Below are positions 10,348-21,529 of a DNA stretch of 64,000 nt, piece after piece (position 1 is the stretch's first letter; the number at the start of each line of letters is the position of its first letter). The notes under the pieces are model-generated. The model saw only the letters and a program-made list of their open reading frames with translations, made no database searches and had not been told where the DNA came from. The DNA comes from Diphasiastrum complanatum. Taxonomy: Eukaryota > Streptophyta > Lycopodiopsida > Lycopodiales > Lycopodiaceae. The translations under genes were made by a program, and so were the position numbers. The DNA lies in assembly GCA_029204225.1 (NCBI GenBank), contig CM055102.1, positions 49,363,044 to 49,427,043 of the forward strand, read 5' to 3'.

Positions 10348-12720
10348 AAATAGACATAAATCTGTAACACGATATTATATAGTCACATAACAAACGAAGC
10401 AAAATTGAATAAAATCATATACTTAACTGCGTAATAATATTTATGAACAAATCAGCTCTATTGATACAAGTAGCATAAATTAATTTGTTGCATATAAGGA
10501 TCTATGACTGCATGCCGACATTGCGTCGTAACACAATTCACTAGCCAACATACGAAATGTTACACATACTCATACAAAAAATGCTCATGGTTAATAAACT
10601 ACTAATAGTTACATATATTTGTGCATGTACGAAGAGGTATGATCGTACATGAACTTGATAACACGACACGAAAAAACCAGTCGAAGGAAGCATTTCTTAA
10701 TCAATTACAAAGACCAAGACAAAATTTAAGATAATCAAACGAAACATCAAATAGAAAAAATACTTAGTATTAACTAATCTAAATTGTTCCATTTCTATGT
10801 ATACATAAAAACATCTATTTAATTACTATGATATTGAGACAACAAAGTCACACATTTAAACAAACCATATATTATTAATTTTACATTAGTAACTAACTAT
10901 TGCACGTACTATTACAAGTACAAAAGATCTTGGTCCTTTATATAAAATATCATTTTCTTGTTTGATACTTGATTATTTAAATTGAAATATAACTGTTTTC
11001 TATCTATCATCAGATAAAAAAAAAACAAAAAGGTTCAAATATACAAAACCATGGAACAAAATATGAATGACCATGTACTGTTTTATCAAGTACGTTTTTC
11101 TGCACATTTATTGAAAATTACGTACTTTTGTTGGATTTTCCACCAACATACATACGTAATATTATATGCATAAGGGTTTTCCACCTCATACAAAAGATTT
11201 GTTTTTCTACTATTAATTAAAGCCTACGTACGCCGTTCATGAACATGCATACATCCAAGAAAATATTTTTGATTCTAGACATGAATTCATAACATGATAT
11301 TCGATAGTTACATAACAAATGAAACAAAAGAGAATAAAATCTTATTCTCAATTGCGTAATAATATTTATGAACAAATCGGTTGTATTGATACAAGTAATG
11401 TACATTAATTCATTGCACATGAATATCCATGACTACAAGAGGACTCGGTTGTTGCTACGTATTGAGTTACAACTACTGGAATGGAAGACGTCAAACTACT
11501 TGACATGGTAATTTTTACAGAAATGCATTTAAACTTACTATATTACTAATATTTGTAAATCTTCAATATCCAAAAGATACATTCTCTTAATCAAATCTGT
11601 AACTCGTTCATTAACACAATAAGTGAATAAAATTGCAATTACATATTATCTATCTATCACCAGATCAAAAAAATAAATTTACATATACAAAACCATGGAA
11701 CAAAATAAGAATAACCATGTACTGTCTTGTCAAGCATGTTCTTTTATACATTCCTTGTAAGTTACGTGATTCTGTTGGATTTTCCACCAACATACATACG
11801 TAACATTATATGCATAAGGGTCTTTCACCTTATACAAAAATTGGTTTTTCTAGTATTATCTAAAAACTACGTACGTCATTCATGAACATGCATACATCTA
11901 TGAAAATATTTTCGCTTCTAGACATAAATCTATAACACGATATTAAATAGTCACATAACAAACAAAGCAAAATTGAATAAAATCCTATACTTAACTGCGT
12001 AATAATATTTATGAACAAATCAGTTGTACTGATACGAGTAGTCGTAACACAATTCACTAACCAATATACAAAATGTTACAAATGCAAAAAGTTTTCAACT
12101 CATACAAAAATGCTCATGGTTAATAAACTAGTAACAATTACATATATTTGTGCATGTACGAGGAGGTATGATCGTACATGAACTTAATAACATGACACGA
12201 AAAAACCAATCGAAGGAAAACTATTAAACATGATAGGTAGCATTTCCTAATCAATTACAAAGACCAAGACAAAATTTAAGATAGTCAAACGAAATATCAA
12301 ATAGAAAAAATACTTATTATTAACTAATCTAAATTGTTCCATTTCTATGTATATATATAAACGTCTATTTATTTACTATGATATTGAGACAACAAAGTCA
12401 CACATTTAAACAAACCATATATTACTAAATTTAGATCGGTAACTAACTATTGCACGTATTATTACATGTACAACAGATCTTGTTCCTTTATACGAAATTT
12501 CATTTTCTTGTTTGGTACTTGATTATTTGAATTGAAATATAATTGGTTTCTATCTATCACCAGATAAAAAAAATACAGGTTCAAATATACTCAACCACGG
12601 AACAAAATATGAATGACCATGTATTGTTTTATGAAGTACGTTTTTTTGTACATTTCTTGTAAATTACGTAAGTTAATTGGATTTTCCACCAACATACATA
12701 CGTAATATTATATGCATAAC
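10348..12720. repeat. three tandem copies of a 0.64-0.93 kb AT-rich unit
   Basis: The same blocks recur in order. GACATAAATCTGTAACACGA-type sequence occurs at 10348, 11277 and 11918. The block with GTAATAATATTTATGAACAA occurs at about 10430, 11355 and 11998. CACCAACATACATACGTAA occurs at about 11140, 11786 and 12687. The spacings are 929 and 641 bp, so the middle copy has an internal deletion. Two long blocks (about 10580-11150 and 12106-12715) align nearly base for base by eye. No coding potential is seen. It adjoins the presumed 5' side of the Helentron and may be its subterminal repeat or a local macrosatellite. Confidence 0.8.
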
Positions 12721-13295
12721 ATGATGACCACAAAAAAGAGAAATGACTTGGAGACCCATTTTTTTTAATTTTTTTCAAAAAGTATCCAAATTTAAAATGC
12801 TTCAAATAAATATATTGTAATATTAAAAAAATGTTGTATTTTGCAAGAAAATAATTCAAGCTACAAAATTTTGGTCAATAGATTTTCATAAATAAACTAA
12901 AATTAGCTTATATTAAACAATAATATTATTTAGAATAAAATCATTAGATACACAACCAATAAAATACCTAAAAATATTTTTTGCTTACTTAAAACAAAAG
13001 TTGTAGTTTTTTTTTTTTTTGGAATTTTAAAAGTTTTCTAAATTACAATTCTTGTATCGAAAAACATATTTTTTAAATTATGTTAAAAATTTGAATCAAT
13101 ATTTTTTAAAATTTTAAAATTTTGATAATCCCAAAACACGTACTCTGAACTTTAAAAAATAAATAAAGTTTTTATAATCCAAAATGGCCTATTGTATACT
13201 CGAACAAACAGTTATGCCAAAAAAGATCACAAACTAGGATTGAACCTCATGATCAATTCTTTTATAACAAGATTGATTCTGGGTAGACAATATGA
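12721..13295. other. AT-rich non-coding stretch
   Basis: A very AT-rich region with T and A runs. I see no coding region, hairpin or repeat worth naming. Confidence 0.6.
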
Positions 13296-13531
13296 AGAAG
13301 GATTCACCCTTATCTCTGATATCACCTTGGAGGGTAAGGGACACTAGAAAGCTCATGTTTTTGTTTTTATTTGTTACTTTTTGGTTTTTCTAGCTTTGTT
13401 ACTTGGTGATTTTGTCTTCATTTTAGATGTTATAAACAAAAACGAAGGGAAAAAATGATTCAAAATTATTTTCAAATGTGAACATTTTTTATTGTATGTT
13501 TTAACTCTTGTTGAAGTGCAAAGATTAGATG
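13296..13531. repeat. 236-bp dispersed repeat, copy 1
   Basis: From AGAAGGATTCACC to AAAGATTAGATGA this closely matches 30681-30916 in the same orientation, with scattered substitutions. Flanks differ. It could be a short non-autonomous transposon or a conserved part of a longer element; no terminal repeats were seen. Confidence 0.8.
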
Positions 13532-13779
13532 AGGGTTGGATTTTAACAATTATATTTTGTCAGAGGCTTTATCCTCTGAGCAGCCGAAATGAATCCTTGA
13601 GTCCATTTCTGATTTTGTTTAGAGACATGGTATTTAGAACACATGCTTAGCATAGGTGCTTATTGATTGTTGCTTTTCTATATTCTATGTCTCCTATGCT
13701 AAGCATAGCTATTTCTTTATTTAATTATTATTTTTTTGATAAGTTAAGTCTCCTATTCTATTTTATATTTTTTGTCTCC

Positions 13780-15619
13780 CATGTTACTTTTCAGTCTCCC
13801 GAAGACAAGAAAAACAAAGTCCTTCCAGAGCAATTCAAGAGACATATTCTGAAGGCAAAAGCAGAAAAAAGGGACAGGGAGAGATTGGCACAGGGTGAGA
13901 CCATTGTGGAGGAGGATCCATTAGAGACCTACCTTCCGAAAAGTGTCCATGATCAACCATGCTTTTACTCGGTTGAGAAGGGCGATTGTAGACAAATTTC
14001 AAAATTTTAAGAAAAAAGGCCTTATACACTCTGCATCGCCAATATACCATATGGATTTCAGATGAAGGAATCATTAAATGATGATTCTTCTTTTAAATTC
14101 ACTAAAATCCATAGTTTTATGCATGGCTTTCTTGAAGTTACAGCTTCTCCAATTTGGAGAGTTGTTATTTTTCATTCTTCTTGGCAATCAGCATCAGTAC
14201 AGAAAGCTCTACTAACTTTTTTGGTAATGCGAGAATAAAGAATGCTGTGTGGTAAGTTTTTAGATTCCTAAATTATTAATTCATATTTTAACTCATATTT
14301 TCATTCTAAATTTTTTATCTTAAAGTTAAAATTTTAAACTTATTTTACTTGTAATGTTTCATGTCAAGTACAAGCCCAATGTCAGGAACTCGGGAGGAGC
14401 TCGACTTTGCAATGAAATAGAATACATAACCATCGGTTATTATTTTTTGGATGACAAATGTGAAAAGTACAGTACTAAGGACCATAAATGGATCTTTGAA
14501 TGATCCACAAGGTGATTGTATGCTTGTTAAACAATCTATCAGAAACTAGTCATCAAGAAACAAGATCTAGTTTAGCAGCTTGATCGGAAACAAGTAGAGA
14601 CAATCAAAGCATTGATCAATTAGTATAATCCAACTCCACACGTGTGGAAATAAGGCTGTAGTACGGCCTGTAGACAGTGTTTTCAAAGTGCCAAAGTTGG
14701 GTTTCATTGGAAAAATAGAGTAATCACCATACAATGAGAAAAAACTTGAGTTTCTCCTTGAGGCTCCAAAAAGTTTCTATCTTCTCACTATGGAAAATGG
14801 GAATACATAGTAAAACACACTTCCTTTGCAAAGTTAGGTAAAAATACAGCATGTAATAAGGAAGTAGACTCCACTTTCTTGCCCTAATGTGAAAACCCTA
14901 GCCTAGATCCAAGAGTCATGCTTGGTAGGTGCATGGCAGGTACAAATCTCATCATAAATCATGGTCTAGATCCTACAAAGTAGGAATCACTACCAAGTAG
15001 ACACAACCACTCCTCTTGACTCGTGGTAACCTACTTTAGGTGTGTATGTACAAGTGGCACTTTGGCCATTAAAGTAACCAACAAACAATATTGACAAAAT
15101 GTACAATATTCTACATGGCTAGATTTGCCAATGTAGGCAATTTTTCACAACAAACACTCAATGCTTCATTACAACACTTCCGGACTGACAAGTTTTGGAA
15201 ACTTGTTCCAATATCCAGCCATGACAAAGAAATTAAAGAATCCAATGACGGGTTCCGTGGCTTGTCCCTACCAAAAGCCACAACAATTAATTAATCATTT
15301 AATTGATATTTTTTCTCACCCAGCTGATTGGATTTTAGATTTATTTAGCGGTAGCGACACTACGAGCGCATGTGCTGTTCAGAAAGGCAGACATGTTGTT
15401 GTAGTAGATTTAGATACTAATTTAGTTGATTTTGTAAAAATGAGAGTGAAATATCTTTTAGTTTTGCCAGATGAACTATCTGAGGTGGGAAAGAGTTTAG
15501 ACAGCGAGGATACAATAATTCTCTTGTTGAAGGAACCTCAGCCTCCTGCTAGCGGAAAAGTAGGCGACACAGGAGAATTTGTTGATGTCTTGGTTCAAAA
15601 TTACAATGTAGTACAATAG
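13780..15619 (+). pseudogene. amino-type (N4-cytosine/N6-adenine) DNA methyltransferase-like gene, split by a solo LTR
   Basis: Pieces of one S-adenosylmethionine-dependent DNA methyltransferase lie in order on the plus strand. A basic, charged segment (13800-14008) ends in stops. Next comes a segment with CIANIPYGF at about 14035, a degenerate form of the catalytic (D/N)PPY motif. A GT donor at about 14249 and an AG acceptor near 14370 frame a probable intron. The next segment has YKPNVRNSGGARLCNEIEY. It is interrupted at 14459-15149 by a solo LTR and resumes at 15155. The last part reads QKPQQLI, then WILDLFSGSDTTSACAV (the SAM-binding FxGxGT loop with D for G) and GRHVVVVDLD. Catalytic motif before SAM motif is the beta-class order. 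The LTR, the motif changes and the stops mark a pseudogene. Such genes are known in early land plants; assignment to N4 or N6 chemistry is open. Confidence 0.65.
14459..15149 (-). repeat. solo LTR of the copia C1 family, TSD ACAAA
   Basis: 691 bp, reverse complement of the C1 LTR: it begins TGTGAAAAGTACAGTAC and ends TTTTTCACA. The direct repeat ACAAA flanks it (14454-14458 and 15150-15154). No internal element sequence is present, as expected after LTR-LTR recombination. It sits inside an exon of the methyltransferase-like gene. Confidence 0.9.
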
Positions 15620-16440
15620 CTACTCAAGAAAAAGCAAAAGGAAAAGATGTAGGTGACCTTGATGATTTTTGGGAATAAAAAAGTCTCTTTTGTTTTAAAA
15701 AATATTTGCGTTTATATTTTTTGATGTATTGTGTTTTGAGAGTTTTTTTAATTGATTTAATGTTCTTAAATTTGTTTTTTAACAATTTAAAATTAAGAAT
15801 TTGAAATATTTTAAAAATTTTAACATTGATAATCATTACCAAAAATTAAAATTGTTACGATTTGTCAAGTTTACATTATTTTAATTTTAGATGTGTTTTT
15901 ATAATATTTTTTGTAAAAAAAAATATTGTTGGAAATTTTAAGAAATGAAAAGATTTTTGAAATTTTTTTGAGGGTGATTTAAATATTTTCACAAATAGTT
16001 TAATCTCGATTATTGTAAATAGTTTTATTTGCGTTCATTTAATGTGTAAATATTTAATAGTGGTTCAAAACAACACTATAGCTCTCAAGCGCTATTTTCT
16101 GCGGCATCCAATCGCACTTCCAGTTGAAAAATGTTCACACATATGCTTCCAGTAAATCGTTGATCGTTGATTGTTCAGGCACTTCTGTGGCATATATTTG
16201 TTGATTTTAGAGGCAGCGTTCAATTACACTGTTGCAACAATCAATCGCACTTCTGTTATGGCTAACAATCTTACTTTTGCTCTAGCAGTCATTGGGATTC
16301 ATGAAGCATACTTGTTGCAGCTCACTGCCACATAACCTGTGTCTTCCAATCTGTCTATCGCACTTCTGAGGCGGAGATTAAGATTATTGCTCTTTCCATT
16401 GTTTTGTGTTTGATGCTATCAACACAACGCACTTATAGGG
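15620..16440. other. non-coding; AT-rich, then a short recurring motif
   Basis: 15640-16070 is AT-rich with no coding signal. From 16080 to 16440 the motif GCACTTC, mostly as ATCGCACTTC, recurs four or five times at roughly 70-130 bp spacing, suggesting an old degenerate tandem repeat. Confidence 0.4.
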
Positions 16441-16949
16441 AGGCCATCGCTACTTATGGAGAGCTGATACTGCCACGGAAGCAATGTATGACTACTTGGT
16501 GAGCAATCATGTGGGCAAACTGAGCACTAGCTTTCAGCAAACACATGAGCACTAGATCTGAGCTCAACCATAGACGAAAGTAATGCATCTAAAATGCTCT
16601 CCTCTAACCAGTATGAGAATGGTAAAGTTCCTTATTATCCTGCAGTCATGGACGACAAGACTGAATACATGGACATCGTACTAGACTATTATGATGCTTA
16701 TTGTTCGCCGCAATTTTTTTCAAACATCTACTCTTTCGAGACCTGCCTGCTTCTTGATCTCAAACAAATACGCAAAAGAGTAAAATGTGCTTGACGGGTT
16801 TCTGCCAAACGGCAACGGTATACTCACCATAAGTAAGAATAGCTTCAGCCTCGATCCTCACCTCTACTGAAAACTGAACGAAAGTAATCAAACCATATAC
16901 TCACTTGAGAGTGCCAAGTATAAAAATGTGATATCATGAACTTACGAAC

Positions 16950-17027
16950 CTGCAGTCCTGCATGAGAGGACCTCGAAACGGGCTTCTTCTTGTCCTTCTT
17001 ACCACCTAGATCTACAGTCTTGCCCAT
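16950..17027 (-). pseudogene. orphan first exon of a histone H2A.Z-like gene
   Basis: A 26-residue reading from the ATG at 17027 gives GGKKDKKKPVSRSSHAGLQ at its C-terminal side, which closely resembles the N-terminal tail of plant H2A.Z just before the histone fold. The reading stops at CAG followed by GTTCGTAAG, a good splice donor; I recall that plant H2A.Z genes have an intron at this place. I searched by eye for the FPVGRIHR exon at lower coordinates and did not find it, so this looks like a captured or truncated exon. H2A.Z replaces H2A near promoters in chromatin. A chance basic peptide remains possible because the match is short. Confidence 0.5.
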
Positions 17028-17479
17028 TAAAAGGCCTTTAACACAGAGATTAAGCACAAAAAAATGAACTACACAGTACTTTGTCAAAAAAGGCGAGGAA
17101 AGTTCTTAAAGGCAACAGCTGAAGCTCAAATATGCAACAAACGCAAGGACACAAGGGCAAGAAAGACGATAAAAATTCAAAACTGCATTATCACGGACTA
17201 CAGGCTGATAGAGCGCAAAGGCGTGCACCAAATGTAAGGGCATCACAAAAGGGAAAAGCTGTTAGCTTCCAGCCCTGGGTTCTGCATCTAAAACCAAAAC
17301 AAAAAGGCAAATAGCTCCAGAAGAGCTAAGTACCAAGAAACGATTGGACATCAATATTGAGAGAGATGATCGCATGATGCAACCACGTCGCATCCCACAA
17401 CACACGACCAGCGTTAATACATCATTTTCTTTATGTTTTTCCTTGATACACTGTGTTTCTATATTTAATCTGGGAATTG

Positions 17480-17905
17480 TTTTAGCTCGTCAATGAATCA
17501 AATCCAACAAGTTATCTTTCAAAATTTAAAGAACGGCCCGCTCTACCCCGTGGAAAAACTTGTGGAGGATTGCAAAGTTGAAGCATTGCAGGGCATCAAA
17601 GAGAATTGCACGATTCATGATAGAGCAATGTGTGTGTGTCGGAATTGACATTGAACCGCGACCCGTGCGAAGGACTAGCCAAATTTGTTTGGGCTGATTT
17701 TCCATCGTCTTTGGGTGTGAAACTGGTAGATGTGGCCATAGTGCCTGGATGGAATCATTTCAGCAAGGATCTGTGCGTTGCAGCCTCCCAGCTTGCTAGC
17801 AAGTATACTGCAGATCAGGGTTGGTTTGTTACTTGCTCCATAGTCGCACATTTTCCCATGGTATGTGTTGCAGCCACTAGCGCAGGATTTTGTCTACAAA
17901 TAAGC
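17480..17905 (+). pseudogene. methyltransferase-like fragment (weak)
   Basis: A reading starting after an AG at about 17485 gives VEKLVEDCKVEALQGIKE and HDRAMCVCR, then after one frame change FVWADFPSSLGVKLVD, AASQLASKYTADQGWFVTC and SIVAHFP. The block ADFPSS followed by a hydrophobic strand could be a degenerate DPPY-type catalytic motif with its downstream helix, which would make this the N-terminal half of a second methyltransferase copy. It lies about 1.9 kb after the first methyltransferase relic, same strand. The similarity is structural impression only, and the frameshift shows decay. Confidence 0.35.
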
Positions 17906-18105
17906 CTCACGTTGATAATTGACAAAGGATATATGAGGACTGATATCCATGTTGAGATAAGAAAATGTTTTTCAGTCTTACACACACTCAAGTTTCAAAT
18001 GCCTAGAAAACAAAACAAGTGCATTGTGTCAAGCCACCGGGCCCTGCCTTTGCAACATGCAATAAACTGTACGTTGTTAAAGTTTTTTTTAATGATTTTT
18101 CATCC

Positions 18106-18350
18106 GAGTTTTGTGTTAGCAAGCATATCAATCATATTGTTTTGCATGCTATTCTGCCTATTTCAGAGTGTTGTGTCAGCAAGCAGATCAATCATACTGT
18201 TTTGCATTTGAATTTTGAAACTGCCTGTTTCTTTGATTTTTATATATTCATCCAGAGTTTTGTGCTAGCAAGCAGATTAATCATACTATTTTTCATATTA
18301 ATCTTCGATCCTAGTTTTTCATCCTAAGTTTTGTGTCAGTAAGTGATGCT
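18106..18350. repeat. four degenerate tandem units (~60-88 bp)
   Basis: Units beginning GAGTTTTGTGTTAGCAAGCA or close variants start near 18106, 18166, 18254 and 18326. Each of the first three continues with ATCAATCATA(C/T)TGTTTTGCAT or similar. Confidence 0.75.
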
Positions 18351-18574
18351 ATTGGGCTAAGTAGGGCGGTTGACTGCTGATTCTTTCGAAAGAGTCAAGA
18401 TCACTTTCCTGCCTTTGCTCTTCTCCCGTATCTTGTATACATCTCACGGTGATCCTTTGTTCTTCTTGCTTTTGACGTGAGTTAGCTCCTGTGGTCTGCT
18501 TTTAATTTTATTCAGAGTATTTGCCCAAAGATTTGTTTTACATTCGTTTTCTGTGCTTTTCTTTTGCCTTTGTC

Positions 18575-18755
18575 TAATCTGTCATGGTCGGTGATGCCAA
18601 AGCTATTCATCGTCTTGCAATCAATCTGCTATGGTCAGCGTGGCCATAGCCATTCATTCTTTTGCTATATGTCATGATCTGTGCGGCCTAAGCTAGTCGT
18701 TCTTTTGCGATCTTGTATGCTCAGTGCGGTCAGATCTATTAATTATTTTGCTCCA
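18575..18755. repeat. four degenerate tandem units (~45-55 bp)
   Basis: Units of the type CATGGTCGGTGATGCCAAAG...TTCATTCTTTTGC recur near 18579, 18629, 18670 and 18714 with many changes. Confidence 0.6.
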
Positions 18756-20039
18756 AATTTTGCTAACTGCCAAGCTACTGATCAGACTATCAATTCTAGT
18801 TAGCTAGATACCCCTCACTCGTTTAATTATCGGAAGCATGTAAAAGTTCAAGTATCCATGGTAAAAGAAGCACTGTAACAACCAGAAATTCATATAAGAT
18901 CTGTATGCACCGAATATGGCAGTTCTATTCCGATTTGCCAGAACTAATTTTCGATGAGAAATCAGAAACCAGAGTTGGTAACGTGGTGCTGAAAATTAGT
19001 GCCAAAATAAGTACACTTGAAAGAGACACACATTCACCCAGAAACAGCGTGAAAAGTTGGATCTCATAAAAATCCTGGAACCACAACAACGCAGTAAACC
19101 AGCCACCACAAATCTCTGAACCGCAGCAACGCAGCTAACAATCCCAAAAGTACAGGTACGCAAGACTGGCTCACGGAAATTGTTTTACAAAAACAAAAAT
19201 CTGGAAAGAGACAGTTAATCTTTGAACTAATAACAAATGACAGACCATGACTACGAAACATCGATTTATCGCACTACGAACATCAGACAGTTCTCCTAAA
19301 ACACGCAGACAGTTCTTCTGACCTGGAAACCGTTGCATGCAGGACACGGAAGACTCCGCAAATAGCAAGGGACATAAAAATACGAATCCAATCCACGTAT
19401 GAACCACAGATAATAATAAAACGAGTAAAAAAAAAAAAAAAAGCAATAGCTTAGAAAAAAGCAATAAAATTAAACAATTCATTTATAATTGCCACATGAA
19501 TAAAACCAGTAACAAAAAAAAAAAAAAAAAAGCAATAGCTTAGAAAAAAACAATAAAATTAAACAATTCATTTATAATTGCCACATGTCCTGCGCAGCAC
19601 AACCCAAAATATTAATTTAAAATAGTTAGATATGTTTTTTAAATGAAGTCCCAACACAAGCTGGTCAATCTTGCACATGAACGCTAAGTCCTCCTTCCAA
19701 AGCAAGGCAGGGCCAAAAATCTTTTATCGATATTCAATGACATCTTTTTAATTCAGGTCTGCCCTGATGGGACTATTTTATCGAGGGGATTTTAATGCCC
19801 ACCATTCGATAGACGAGCATCTGCATCCCAGCACAAGCGCTGAAGAGAATCGAGTCAGCGCTCCGATATCACTGATGAGAATCGTGAGAAGAAAAATTCA
19901 CGAAACATTCGCGACTCAACTAAGATGCGGAATTCAAAGGGAACAAGAAAACTCAGACATATTAAAATAAACAGCATAAACTTCGACATTCAAGATCAGA
20001 CACAACCAGAAAATAATCTATATTGATTTTCTCTGGTTT
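18756..20039. other. non-coding with one A-tract-bearing duplication
   Basis: No credible gene. A near-perfect ~75-bp duplication lies at about 19426-19498 and 19516-19587, each copy beginning with a 15-19-base A run followed by GCAATAGCTTAGAAAAAA. A shorter pair, AACGCAGTAAACC and AACGCAGCTAACA, lies near 19090 and 19130. Confidence 0.6.
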
Positions 20040-20046
20040 CTTCAGG

Positions 20047-20102
20047 GCACTGCATGCGAATCCATGCAGTGCGTTGGCGTGAGAGAAGCACGGTTCTCTC
20101 AC
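20047..20102. other. two adjacent perfect hairpins
   Basis: GCACTGCATG / CATGCAGTGC (20047-20056 with 20063-20072) and GTGAGAGAA / TTCTCTCAC (20079-20087 with 20094-20102) each enclose a 6-base loop, with 6 bases between them. They lie near or in the presumed 3' LTR of copia C2. Confidence 0.85.
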
Positions 20103-20558
20103 GAGTAGTAGTCTCGCTTTACTAGCGGACAATCGGATCTTCTGATCCTAAACAGAATTGTCTTCTCGCACGCAGGCGGAGCTTCTGTCTGTGTTCGTCT
20201 TCTACTTACTTGGTTAAACACTGTGTATCCTATTGATATATGTCAAGTATTATTCAGTAAGTACAGTCTCTCTATGTGAATCTAAGATTAGAGTGATTAA
20301 CCATCTACAACTAATCAGAGAATTACGAGAGTGACAGTTTAGCCACGACCTAGGGAGTATCTGCTGCTGTCATGCCATCGGGTCAGATCTCTGTACTTCT
20401 GGTACTTGCGTGATCTCTGGTGGTACTCCTTGGAGCGTGAGGACAGAACAGGTTTCGTTTCCACTGTTGGTTTCGTTTACCTCGTTCGCCTTTCTCTCGT
20501 ATAGGACCGTAAGGAAATCTCGTTCGTGGATCGTTCGTGTTCGCAAACCGTTGGTCGT

Positions 20559-20687
20559 CGTCTTCGTTGACTTTCGTGTTCGCGAAACTCGTCGTGTTTC
20601 GTGTCTTCAGATGTTCGAGTTTGCGAAGATGCTCATCATCGTCTTCGTTGACTTTCGTGTTCGCGAAACTCGTCGTGTTTCGTGTCG
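20559..20687. repeat. 46-bp repeat pair, period 81 bp
   Basis: An identical 46-base block starting GTCTTCGTTGACTTTCGTG occurs at 20560 and 20641. On the minus strand it reads as the peptide TRNTTSFANTKVNEDDD twice after the copia RNase H end. It lies between the purine tract and the presumed LTR body, so it is probably LTR sequence and the peptide is read-through. Confidence 0.8.
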
Positions 20688-20739
20688 AGGGGGTGTAAGC
20701 TAGCAAGGCTTTGTGTTCAACAACACTTTGTTTCTTCAG

Positions 20740-21521
20740 CTCCCTCTCAAAGCATGGTAGCCTTATGATCCCGAGACTGCTCCTTTGCCTCTCAAAGAGT
20801 CCTTTGTCCAGAGCCTTTGTGAAAATGTCAGCAACCATATCTTTTGTTCCGATGAAGGTGGTCTGCATCATCTTCTTACTCAATCAGATCCTTGATCAAG
20901 TGATACTTGATCGCAATGTGCTTCGTCCTGGAATGGAACACGAGATCCTTCGTGAGGTGTATTGTAGAGGTGTTGTCCATCTGCAAGACTAGTGGGTTGC
21001 TCCTTGTTTCGCCCAATTCGTCCAGGAATTGCCTTAGCCGCAAATTATTTCGTTGGCCATCTTTGCTGCTGCTACGTACTCTGCTTCGACTGGGCTACAA
21101 TGGTATGCTTCTTGCTGACCCAGAGAACTGCTGCTCCTGATGCGATGGTGCATCCTACTGAAACGCTTTTACAGTCGTCCCTGAGAGATGTCCAGCTGGC
21201 GTCGCTGTAGGAAAGTATCCTGAGACCTGCACCACGACAATAACACAAGCCATAATCCCTCATTAATTGAAGATATTGCAAAATTCGTTTCGCAATCTTC
21301 CAATGTGTCGAGCCTGGATTCGTGCAAAATTGGCTCATCCTGAATACTGCATAAGCAATATCAAGACATGTGTTGTCTGCAAGGTACATCAGTGAACCTA
21401 TCAGCCTTCTATAGGGAGTGAGCTGCATCTGTTCTCTTTCTTCCTCAGTCTTTGGACAGTCGTCATTTGTTAGCACCGTTTCTGCGAGCATTGGAGTGTT
21501 CGCTCCTTTGCAGTTTAGCAT
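20740..21521 (-). pseudogene. copia C2 RNase H and C-terminus
   Basis: This domain removes the RNA strand during cDNA synthesis. The 21521-21072 frame has the landmarks LTPYRRLIGSLMYLADNT, WKIAKRILQYL and SYSDASW, whose Asp residues belong to the RNase H active site. After a frame break the end reads GTKDMVADIFTKAL at about 20840, the conserved C-terminus of copia polyproteins. Histidine replaces the usual residue in WVSKKHTIVAQS. One or two frame changes make it inactive. Confidence 0.85.
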
Positions 21522-21529
21522 CCCAAAAT

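Noticed and set aside
16594-17314. ORFs of 60-66 codons around the H2A.Z-like exon
   Set aside because: No motifs, no continuity and no histone-fold sequence.
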